Below, piece after piece: positions 57,699-64,000 of a stretch of 64,000 nt of DNA (the first letter of the stretch is position 1; the number at the start of each line of letters is the position of its first letter). The translations under genes were made by a program, and so were the position numbers. The stretch comes from Schaalia odontolytica (GTDB lineage: Bacteria > Actinomycetota > Actinomycetes > Actinomycetales > Actinomycetaceae), in the NCBI RefSeq assembly GCF_002847525.1, contig NZ_PKKM01000012.1, positions 1 to 64,000 on the forward strand, given 5' to 3'. The notes under the pieces were generated by a model, which did no database searches, was not told where the DNA came from, and was given only the letters and a program-made list of their open reading frames with translations.

Positions 57699-58157
57699 TC
57701 ACTTCGCGGCGGAAACGCGGACCTTGAGGTTCGCGGACACCTCGGGGTGCAGGCCGACGGTCACCGTGTAGTCGCCAACGGCCTTGATGGGCGAGGCGAT
57801 GATGACGCGACGACGATCGATGGTCTGGCCCAGCTGCTCCTTGACCGCGTCAGCGATCGCAGCAGCGGAGACGGCGCCGAACAGGCGGCCGGAGTTGCCA
57901 ACCTTGCCGGAGATCTCGACAACGGCACCCTGGAGGGCGTCGCGCACGGCGCGAGCGTCGTCGATCGTGGCGATCTCGTGGCGGCGACGAGCAGCGGCGA
58001 TCTGGTCGATCTGCTTCTGCGCGCCGGCGGTCCACTTGGCGGCGAAGCCGCGGGGGACCAGGTAGTTGCGGGCGTAGCCAGCCTTGACCTCGACGACCTC
58101 GCCGGCGTGGCCGAGGTTGGGGACGTCGTGGGTGAGGATCAGTTTCGTGGTAGCCAT
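57699..58157 (-). CDS. rplI: 50S ribosomal protein L9
   Basis: 152-aa L9. The N-terminal RNA-binding domain reads KLILTHDVPNLGHAGEVVEVKAGYARNYLVP, given here in two parts (KLILTHDVPNLGHAG and KAGYARNYLVP). The connecting helix (about 45-75) and C-terminal domain are present. It is the last gene of the operon, with a strong terminator 27 bp after its stop. Confidence 0.97.
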   Translation of the reverse strand: MATTKLILTHDVPNLGHAGEVVEVKAGYARNYLVPRGFAAKWTAGAQKQIDQIAAARRRHEIATIDDARAVRDALQGAVVEISGKVGNSGRLFGAVSAAAIADAVKEQLGQTIDRRRVIIASPIKAVGDYTVTVGLHPEVSANLKVRVSAAK

Positions 58158-58178
58158 ATCAGCTGTGTCCTTCCCTTA

Positions 58179-58421
58179 TCAGCGGCCGGTCGTGGAGTAG
58201 GGCAGCAGAGCCATCTCACGCGCGTTCTTGACGGCGCGAGCGATCTTGCGCTGCTCCTGCGTGGAAACACCGGTCACGCGACGGGCGCGGATCTTGCCGC
58301 GGTCCGAGATGAACTTACGCAGCAGAGCGGTGTCCTTGTAGTCGATCTTGTCGATCTTGGCCGACTTCAGCGGGTTGGCCTTCTTCTTGATGGGCTTGTT
58401 GCGAAGTTGGGGCTTCGCCAT
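58179..58421 (-). CDS. rpsR: 30S ribosomal protein S18
   Basis: 80-aa S18 with [19 protein letters not shown] and [20 protein letters not shown] (typical binding surface for S6 and 16S rRNA). It has no zinc Cys motif (the C- paralogue type is common in this group). It lies 21 bp upstream of rplI. Confidence 0.97.
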   Translation of the reverse strand: MAKPQLRNKPIKKKANPLKSAKIDKIDYKDTALLRKFISDRGKIRARRVTGVSTQEQRKIARAVKNAREMALLPYSTTGR

Positions 58422-58515
58422 GATGGTCTCCTAGTGAATCCGGGCGGACTGTGCCGCCCCAAGCGTGTTGTCTTCGACGTGGCGCTATCCGGCGTAGGTG
58501 CCGGGGCGCGCGACT

Positions 58516-59082
58516 TTAGAACGGGGGCTCGTCGCCGAAGGAGGTGGCGCCGCCAGCGGGGGCGGAACGCCACGGGTCCTCGGGGGAGCCGCCGGTCGGT
58601 GCGCCGTAGTTGGCGCCACCCTGGCCGTATCCACCCTGGCCGCCGCCGTAACCGCCGCCCTGCTGGGGCGCGCCCTGCTGGCCGCGGTTGTCGGACTGGT
58701 AGCCGCCGCCACCGGAGGGGGCGGTGCGGGTGACCTGCGCGCGTGCGCGGCGCAGGGAGGGGCCGACCTCGTCGACCTGCAGCTCAACGACCGTGCGACG
58801 TTCACCCTGCTGGGTGTCGTACGAGCGCTGGGTGAGGCGACCCTGAACGATGACGCGCATGCCCTTACGCAGCGACTCGGCGACGTTCTCAGCGGTCTCG
58901 CGCCACACGGAGCAGCGCATGAAGAGGGTGTCGCCGTCGCGCCACTCACCGGCGTTACGGTCGTAGGTTCGGGGGGTGGAGGCCACCGTGAAATCGGCGA
59001 CCGCGGCACCGGACTGCGTCCAACGCAGTTCGGGGTCAGCGGTCAGGTTACCGATGACAGTGATGACGGTATCTCCGGCCAT
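58516..59082 (-). CDS. ssb: single-stranded DNA-binding protein
   Basis: 188-aa SSB. The OB fold (about 1-115) begins [21 protein letters not shown] Gly/Gln/Tyr-rich disordered linker (about 118-175, [11 protein letters not shown]) follows, and the acidic-hydrophobic tip DEPPF recruits partner proteins. It sits between rpsF and rpsR as in most Gram-positives. Confidence 0.97.
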   Translation of the reverse strand: MAGDTVITVIGNLTADPELRWTQSGAAVADFTVASTPRTYDRNAGEWRDGDTLFMRCSVWRETAENVAESLRKGMRVIVQGRLTQRSYDTQQGERRTVVELQVDEVGPSLRRARAQVTRTAPSGGGGYQSDNRGQQGAPQQGGGYGGGQGGYGQGGANYGAPTGGSPEDPWRSAPAGGATSFGDEPPF

Positions 59083-59117
59083 GTCGGCTCCTCGGGCTTA
59101 GAGGGTGTGGTGTCGGC

Positions 59118-59408
59118 TCAGTGAGCGTCGGGGCGCAGGAGCTTCGTACGGAGAATGGTCTCGTCGATGCCCATGCGGCGGTTGATCTCGAGAGCGACCT
59201 CGGGGGTCGTGGTCATGTCGATGACGACGTAGATGCCCTCAGAACGCTTGAGGATGTCGTAAGCAAGGCGGCGCTTGCCCCAGACGTCAACGTTCTCGAC
59301 GGATCCGCCGTTGGCAGCCACGGGTGCCAGGTACTTCTCCATCATGGGGGCGACGGTGCGCTCGTCGATCGAAGGATCGAGGATCACCATCAGTTCGTAG
59401 TTACGCAC
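59118..59408 (-). CDS. rpsF: 30S ribosomal protein S6
   Basis: 96-aa S6 (RNYELMVILDPSIDERTV at the start). GTG 59408 is chosen rather than the in-frame GTG 59420, because the AGGAGGTG ribosome-binding sequence overlaps the upstream GTG. The 59408 start also gives the family N-terminus M-R-x-Y-E. It pairs with S18 on the 30S platform. First gene of the operon; its 110-nt leader has two hairpins. Confidence 0.96.
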   Translation of the reverse strand: MRNYELMVILDPSIDERTVAPMMEKYLAPVAANGGSVENVDVWGKRRLAYDILKRSEGIYVVIDMTTTPEVALEINRRMGIDETILRTKLLRPDAH

Positions 59409-59437
59409 GTTGGTTCCCACCTCCTATGGTCTTTACG

Positions 59438-59520
59438 GTCACGGACGGTCCGTGACAGGAGGGCGTTGCGTATGGCCCGTGAGGGCCTGCTGGACCGGCC
59501 GCGGGTGCGGATAGTCCAGC
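59438..59520 (-). promoter_or_regulatory. structured rpsF leader, candidate S6:S18 autoregulatory RNA
   Basis: Minus-strand hairpins: 59489-59520 (GCTGGAC/GTCCAGC with an inner CCGC-accc-GCGG), 59474-59487 (GGCCC/GGGCC) and 59438-59456 (GTCACGGAC-G-GTCCGTGAC). Many rpsF leaders fold around a CCG box bound by the S6:S18 complex, and CCG triplets are present in the distal hairpin. Assignment to that motif is inference. Confidence 0.4.
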
Positions 59521-59673
59521 TACCCACTTTACACGGGTGGCAGCGTCTTCGCTAGGGCGTTTCCGGTCACGATTGGGCTCCTCGGAACGAGGCGTGGGCT
59601 CGCCCCGCCGGGACGCCGACCCCCGCGCGAAACCGCGGGTGGGGACGAGGCCGGCCCCGGCCTCGTCGATCGG

Positions 59674-61047
59674 CTACAGAGAGCGGGCACCGAGCCCGTT
59701 GGTGAGGGCCCGCATGCCCGTGTAGACGGCCGAGTAGGCGAGCCAGACCATCGCGAGGGCGAGGGAGGGGCGTGCCGTGAGCGTGGCGGAGTGGGCGATG
59801 ACCCACAGGAGGGGCGCGTAGACGACAAGGTTGACGATGCCGGCGACGGCCAGGTAGCGGCCTCGGCCCGCGCCGATGAGGACGCCGTCGAGGAGGAAGA
59901 CGTAGCCTGCGATGGGCTGGAAGAGTGCGCCGACGATGATGGCGACGGTCGCGTAGTCGATGACGGTCTGGTCGGTCGTGAAGATGCGGGTAATCCAGGG
60001 CGCGGTGATCGCCAGAGCGACGCCGACGGCGACGCCGAAGCCGATGCCCCAGCGTGAGAGGGTGCGCAGGAGGGGGCGCATGGCGCCGCGCTCTCCGGTG
60101 CCGGTTGTGAATCCGGCGAGCGCCTGGGCGGCGATCGCGAGGGCGTCGAGCACGTACGCGGCGAAGGACCACAGGGTCCACACGATCTGGTGAGCGGCCA
60201 GGGCCTGGGTGGAGATCGCGGTGACCGCGCTCAGGGTCGCGAGGAGGGCGACGCGCAGTGCGAGGGTGCGCACGAGCAGAGGCGCTCCCTCGAGTGCCGC
60301 GCCGAACAGGCCGTGCGTGGAGGGGCGCAGGCTCACGCCCTCGCGCCGGGCCGCTCGCACGATCATCCACCCGAGGAACGCCGCCATCAGCGTCTGGGTG
60401 ATCGCGGTGCCCAGGCCTGAACCCGCCACCCCCAGGCCGAGGGGATACATGAGCACCCAGTTGGCCACCGCGTTGAAGGCCGCGCCCACGGACGCTGCGA
60501 CCAAGGGAGTGCGCGTGTCCTGCAGCCCGCGCAGGGTGCCCGTGGCCGCCAGGACGACGAACATGCCGACGAGGCCGGGCGCGGAGGCGCGCAGGTAGGC
60601 CAGGGCGTGCGGCATGGTGGCCGCGTCGGCCCCTAGCCAGGTGAGCAGGGGAGAAGCGAAGACGGCCAGGAGGATCGCGGCGAGGGCGCCAAGGCCTCCC
60701 GCCAGCCACATGGCCTCGACCCCCGAGCGGATCGCACGGTCGCGTCGCCCGGCCCCCAGGTGCCGGCCCGCCAGGGAGGTCGTCGAGTAGGCGAGGAAGA
60801 TGAAGAGCCCGACCGCCGTGTTCAGCACGGTTGACGCGATGCCCAGGCCCGCCAGCTGCGGGGTTCCCAGATGGCCCACCATCGTGGAGTCGATGACGGT
60901 GAACAGAGGCTCCGCAATGAGGGCCCCCAGAGAGGGCAGCGCGAGCGCCAGGATCATCCGCGTGGTGATCGTCGGGGCCGACGAGGCCGGGTCCCCCTCA
61001 CGCTTCGCGGGTGAGGTCGGGTCGCTGGGTCCCTGTGTGCTCGTCAT
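59674..61047 (-). CDS. MATE family efflux transporter (DinF-like)
   Basis: 457-aa, 12-TM multidrug/oligosaccharidyl-lipid/polysaccharide flippase-superfamily exporter. MATE marks are LALPSLGALIAEPLFTVIDS (TM1), MVGHLGTPQLAGLGIA, and the second-half repeat ALAAHQIVWTLWSFAAYV. ATG 61047 is chosen over 18 more upstream residues because the latter lie in the divergent promoter region. CGGAG lies upstream. Likely substrate: cations or drugs coupled to Na+ or H+; not predictable. Confidence 0.92.
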   Translation of the reverse strand: MTSTQGPSDPTSPAKREGDPASSAPTITTRMILALALPSLGALIAEPLFTVIDSTMVGHLGTPQLAGLGIASTVLNTAVGLFIFLAYSTTSLAGRHLGAGRRDRAIRSGVEAMWLAGGLGALAAILLAVFASPLLTWLGADAATMPHALAYLRASAPGLVGMFVVLAATGTLRGLQDTRTPLVAASVGAAFNAVANWVLMYPLGLGVAGSGLGTAITQTLMAAFLGWMIVRAARREGVSLRPSTHGLFGAALEGAPLLVRTLALRVALLATLSAVTAISTQALAAHQIVWTLWSFAAYVLDALAIAAQALAGFTTGTGERGAMRPLLRTLSRWGIGFGVAVGVALAITAPWITRIFTTDQTVIDYATVAIIVGALFQPIAGYVFLLDGVLIGAGRGRYLAVAGIVNLVVYAPLLWVIAHSATLTARPSLALAMVWLAYSAVYTGMRALTNGLGARSL

Positions 61048-61060
61048 GACACTCCGATTC

Positions 61061-61319
61061 TTTTCCACAATGTGTGCACAGGCCTGTGGAAAGCCGTACA
61101 TTGGGAAATTCTAGATGGCTCAATGAATGACAATGATGTGACTGTGATGAGGATATCTGCCCTGACAGATCGGTCATTTCGCGTTGTACACAGGCGTCGT
61201 CGGCGTTGTGCACAGGTTATCCACAATATGTGCACATGCCCGTGCACAGCGCCGGTCGCGCGATCGCCTACAACGCGTTAGTCTTCGCCTGAAGGCTCTC
61301 TATCCACAGGGCTTCAGGC
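61061..61319. promoter_or_regulatory. DnaA-box-like cluster in the dnaB promoter region
   Basis: Perfect TTATCCACA at 61217-61225. Near matches are TTTTCCACA (61061), TGTGGAAAG (61085), CTATCCACA (61300) and several TTGTnCACAGG or GTGCACA units (61175-61245). The last box lies in the loop of a GCCTGAAG/CTTCAGGC hairpin (61287-61294/61312-61319). No gene is in this gap. Confidence 0.6.
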
Positions 61320-61386
61320 CGCGCTCGCGGCACTCAGCCCGGCCCCGGCCTCGTCCCTATACGACCGCGCACCCGAGAGGATCACG

Positions 61387-62742
61387 ATGTCCGACGACCA
61401 GTTCGACCGCGTCCCCCCGCAGGACATCGACGCGGAGATGAGCGTCCTCGGATCGATGATGCTGACGACCGAGGCCGCCAACGTCGTCTCCGAGATGCTG
61501 CGCGGGCAGGACTTCTACCAGCCCAGCCACGAGACGATCTTCGACACCATCGTCGAACTCAACGGCCGCGCAGAACCCGCCGACGCGATCACCGTCGCCG
61601 GCGAACTCAAGCGCGCGGGCGTCCTGTCGAAGGTGGGCGGCGCAGCCTACCTGCACACCCTCATCGCCTCCGTGCCCACCGCCGCGAACGCCGCCTACTA
61701 CGCGCGCATCGTGCGCGAACGCGCCATCATGCGCCGCCTCGTCACCGCGGGAACGCGCGTCGTCCAGCTCGGCTACGCGGACGCGGGCGGCGACGTCGAC
61801 GAGATCGTCGACCAAGCCCAGGCCGAGGTCTACGCCGTCTCCGACGGGCGCGAAACCACAGACTACGTCTCCATGACGCAGATGAGCTCGGACATCCTCA
61901 ACGCGCTCGAAGACATCGAGAAGAACCAGGGCAAGCTCAACGGCGTGCCCACCGGCTTCACCGACCTCGACGAACTCACCCAGGGCCTGCACGGCGGCCA
62001 GATGATCATCGTCGCCGCCCGACCCGCCATGGGTAAGTCCACGCTCGCCCTGGATTTCTGCCGATCGGCGTCCATGAAGCACGGCATCACGTCGCTGATC
62101 TTCTCCCTGGAAATGAGCTCGCAGGAAATCGCGATGCGTATGCTCTCCGCCGAGTCCGGCGTGCGCCTGTCCAAGATGCAGGCCGGCAAAATGAGCGACG
62201 TCGACTGGCGCAAGGTCGCCGAAACCACCTCGCGCATGAGCGAGGCACCCCTGTACGTCGACGACTCCGCGAACATCACCATCTCCGAGATCCGCTCGAA
62301 GTGCCGCCGCCTCAAGCAGCAGGAAAACCTGGGCCTCGTCGTCATCGACTACCTCCAGCTCATGACGAGCGGCCGCCAGGTCGAGTCGCGTCAGCAGGAA
62401 GTCTCCGCGATGTCGCGAAACCTCAAGCTCCTGGCCAAGGACCTCGACATTCCGGTCATCGCCGTCGCGCAGCTGAACCGTAACTCTGAGGGCCGCACCG
62501 ACCGCAAGCCCATGATGAGCGACCTGCGCGAATCCGGCTCGCTCGAGCAGGACGCCGACATCATTATCCTGCTGCACCGCCCCGACTACTACGACAAGGA
62601 AGACCGCCCCGGCGAGGCTGACATCATCGTCGCCAAGCACCGCGCCGGCGCGACCGCGACCGTCACCGCCCTCTTCCAGGGCGACATGGCGCGCTTTGTC
62701 AACTACACGGGACGCCCGGAACCCGGCGGCGGCGGAGAGTAA
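61387..62742 (+). CDS. dnaB: replicative DNA helicase DnaB
   Basis: 451-aa hexameric 5'-3' helicase. The N-terminal domain has PQDIDAEMSVLGSMML (about 10). The RecA-like domain has Walker A ARPAMGKST (about 213), Walker B LVVIDYLQLM (about 318), the H4 region, and VAQLNRNSEGR (about 360) and DLRESGSLEQDADI (about 378). No intein interrupts it, although DnaB is a frequent intein site. It probably receives DciA as loader. The start is ATG 61387 after GAGAGG. Downstream lies an R1 repeat rather than another gene. Confidence 0.97.
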   Translation: MSDDQFDRVPPQDIDAEMSVLGSMMLTTEAANVVSEMLRGQDFYQPSHETIFDTIVELNGRAEPADAITVAGELKRAGVLSKVGGAAYLHTLIASVPTAANAAYYARIVRERAIMRRLVTAGTRVVQLGYADAGGDVDEIVDQAQAEVYAVSDGRETTDYVSMTQMSSDILNALEDIEKNQGKLNGVPTGFTDLDELTQGLHGGQMIIVAARPAMGKSTLALDFCRSASMKHGITSLIFSLEMSSQEIAMRMLSAESGVRLSKMQAGKMSDVDWRKVAETTSRMSEAPLYVDDSANITISEIRSKCRRLKQQENLGLVVIDYLQLMTSGRQVESRQQEVSAMSRNLKLLAKDLDIPVIAVAQLNRNSEGRTDRKPMMSDLRESGSLEQDADIIILLHRPDYYDKEDRPGEADIIVAKHRAGATATVTALFQGDMARFVNYTGRPEPGGGGE

Positions 62743-62807
62743 AGGCGCTTTGCCCGGGCCCGGTGTTCTGGGCGCCGCTTGTGCTTTGTGGGGCCGGGCT
62801 GCTGGTT

Positions 62808-62909
62808 GTGCCCGTGGGCGGCGGCCCGCCCGCGAGCCGTCCGCGCCGCGAGCTTCGCTCGGCGCGTCGTCTCGAAGCCCGGCCAGGCCCCGCCGCCGCC
62901 CACGGGCAC
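62808..62909. repeat. dispersed hairpin repeat R1, copy 4
   Basis: Perfect 17-bp arms GTGCCCGTGGGCGGCGG (62808-62824) and complement (62893-62909) around the core with GAGC-ttc-GCTC and CTCGAAGCCCGGCCAGGCC. 66 bp after dnaB, so it may serve as its terminator. Confidence 0.85.
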
Positions 62910-62967
62910 CGCAGCCTGGCTCACTTCATATCCGGGCCATTGCACCCTCATTGCTGAGTCCACAATC

Positions 62968-63080
62968 AATTTCGCATGCAATTCCCTCACAGTTCTTTCA
63001 AACCATGAATTTTGATTGTTGGTATTCCAACGTTTTCAGACGTTGTTGAAACTTCTTTCAATCGAATTGCATGCGAGTTT
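62968..63080. repeat. 17-bp inverted-repeat element, copy 3
   Basis: Left terminal repeat identical to copies 1 and 2 (62968-62984); the right repeat (63064-63080) has two changes at its outer end. The 113-bp interior is similar to copy 1. Confidence 0.85.
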
Positions 63081-63193
63081 TCTGAGGCCTGGTCCTGCTG
63101 TGACCTTCCGGCTCCGCGGTTAGGCTCTGCGTCTCGAGGTGTGCTTGGTTCCTCCGGTGTCCGCCACGCTGGGGGTGCTTCGAGGGGTTGTAT

Positions 63194-63264
63194 GAAAGAA
63201 ATATCGCCCCTGCGTAGCACTGTATGGTCGTGTGGGGTGTCTCTGTGAAAGAAATATCGCCCCA
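63194..63264 (+). repeat. two direct repeats GAAAGAAATATCGCCCC, 54 bp apart
   Basis: Exact 17-bp copies at 63194-63210 and 63248-63264, followed by an R3-loop-like segment GGTGAAAATGG. Non-coding. Confidence 0.7.
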
Positions 63265-63343
63265 GCACGGTGAAAATGGTCGGAAATTGGGCATTTTGGG
63301 TGTGTGTGGGCGATGAAAATTTCATGATGGCCCGATCTATGCC

Positions 63344-63441
63344 GTGCAGGGGTGGAAAATGTTTCATCTGGGGTGCCGGATCCGCGTGCAGGGGTGGAAA
63401 ATGTTTCATCTGGGGTGCCGGATCCCCGTGCGGGGGTGGTT
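63344..63441 (+). repeat. 42-bp tandem repeats (2.3 copies)
   Basis: Units start at 63344 and 63386 with a partial third at 63428. Each has GGGGTGGAAAATGTTTCATC and a BamHI-like GGATCC. They share GGTGGAAAATGT with the repeats before the DUF4143 ATPase gene at 8379. Minus-strand frames through it give MKHFPPLH-type repeats but show no RBS or known domain. Confidence 0.75.
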
Positions 63442-63596
63442 TTTCTTTCGCTTCTTGGTTCTGTGAGGCAGCACTGACGCCCACTATGCGCCGCGCGGTG
63501 CGAGCCTCAGTGTACGGTGCGGACCTCACCGAGAGGGCGACACAAAACTGTGCGCGGTACCGTCCTCGCTGCCCGTTGTTGCTCGCGTCCCCGGCC

Positions 63597-64000
63597 TCAG
63601 TCCTGGTGCCCCGTGCGCGCCAGGCGCTTGGCGCGCACGGAGGAAAGTAGCCAGTCGGCGCTCAGGCAGCTCAGCGCCACCCACACGACGCCCATTGCGA
63701 TCCAGCGGAACGTGGGTACGGTCTCGTGGAAGATGAACACTGCGACGAGGAGCTGCAGGGTGGGCCCCAGGTACTGCAGGAAGCCCATCGTCCCCAGGGT
63801 CAGGCCCCTTGCTGCCGAGGCGAACATGATGAGGGGGATCATCGTCAACGCACCCGCGCCCACCAGGAGCGCCAGGTGAATTACCCAGGACACCCCAGAG
63901 TCGTCGGATGAGGCGATCGTGTGGAAAGACGTCGAGGATGTGGCCGCCAGGTAGGCGTAGTAGCCGAGCAGGACGGGCGAGACCGCGGCCGTCTCGATCG
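63597..64000 (-). CDS. EamA/RarD family permease, C-terminal part
   Basis: 134 residues of the 3' end of a minus-strand gene that begins beyond the right edge. EamA motifs are ETAAVSPVLLGYYAYLA at the edge, then VIHLALLVGAGALTMIPLIMF, and LTLGTMGFLQYLGPTLQLLVAVFIFHE, in several TM helices. This is the RarD-type drug/metabolite transporter arrangement. The cytoplasmic tail is short and basic. Substrate unknown. Confidence 0.85.
   Translation of the reverse strand, partial: IETAAVSPVLLGYYAYLAATSSTSFHTIASSDDSGVSWVIHLALLVGAGALTMIPLIMFASAARGLTLGTMGFLQYLGPTLQLLVAVFIFHETVPTFRWIAMGVVWVALSCLSADWLLSSVRAKRLARTGHQD

Noticed and set aside
62987..63529. Minus-strand frame with MKHFPPLH repeats as a protein gene
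   Set aside because: It runs through the inverted-repeat element and tandem repeats, has no RBS or domain, and its repeats come from the 42-bp DNA units.

Overview
The window is high-GC DNA carrying the replication-origin region of an actinomycete chromosome, most likely an Actinomycetaceae member (Schaalia/Actinomyces-like). This placement is inference from gene order and surface-protein families, not from a database match. The order rsmG-khpB-yidC-yidD-rnpA-rpmH / dnaA-dnaN-recF-dciA / gyrB-gyrA-DUF3566-tRNA-Ile-DLW39-tRNA-Ala and the flank cca-nudix-DUF6049-murJ-trxB are the actinobacterial core arrangement. Six perfect 16-bp parS sites (518-14720) lie around parAB.

Layout. 1-341: end of an unidentified gene. 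597-7228 (minus): a five-gene, start/stop-overlapping operon for an 'anchored-repeat' metal-type ABC transporter and two surface proteins with choice-of-anchor M domains, preceded by a Fur/Zur-type operator (7264-7282). 7283-9761: accessory DNA with an inverted-repeat element, a 32-aa ORF, a tandem -10-like repeat and a DUF4143 ATPase. 9875-12255: aminotransferase and Ddl-like ligase. 12489-19409 (minus): HAD hydrolase, parB, parA, rsmG, khpB, yidC, yidD, rnpA, rpmH. 19410-24830: oriC with DnaA boxes on both sides of dnaA, then dnaN, recF, dciA. 24935-25975: a low-complexity membrane protein. 26275-33425: gyrB, gyrA, DUF3566, repeats, a lipase-like gene, two tRNAs and a DLW-39 protein. 33556-34983: photolyase. 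35624-42475: a giant LPxTG-type adhesin with 11 SdrD-B repeats. 43364-51556 (minus): PAP2, YchJ, TrxB, MurJ, DUF6049, Nudix. 51626-57289: CCA transferase, 6-phosphogluconate dehydrogenase, class A PBP. 57699-61047 (minus): rplI, rpsR, ssb, rpsF, MATE exporter. 61387-62742: dnaB. 63597-64000: end of a RarD-like permease gene.

The most unusual material is non-coding. (i) A 154-bp symmetric array at 57373-57526 has five direct and then four inverted GGATAGG boxes on an exact 19-bp period. (ii) A dispersed ~100-bp hairpin family (R1) has different arm sequences per copy, yet each copy's arms remain complementary (3372, 31625, 42590, 62808, plus a deleted copy at 42745). (iii) A 91-114-bp element bounded by 17-bp inverted repeats occurs three times (7388, 42860, 62968). 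(iv) Companion modules R2 and R3 occur in the same intergenic regions. One R1/R2 copy sits inside the 5' part of a surface-protein gene of the transporter operon. In that operon the substrate-binding protein carries a choice-of-anchor M domain whose halves appear in circularly permuted order.

Core functions: dnaA/dnaN/dciA/dnaB/gyrAB/ssb serve replication, parAB with parS serves origin segregation, yidC/yidD/khpB/rsmG/rnpA serve membrane insertion and RNA processing, and murJ/PBP/ddl-like/PAP2 serve the envelope.
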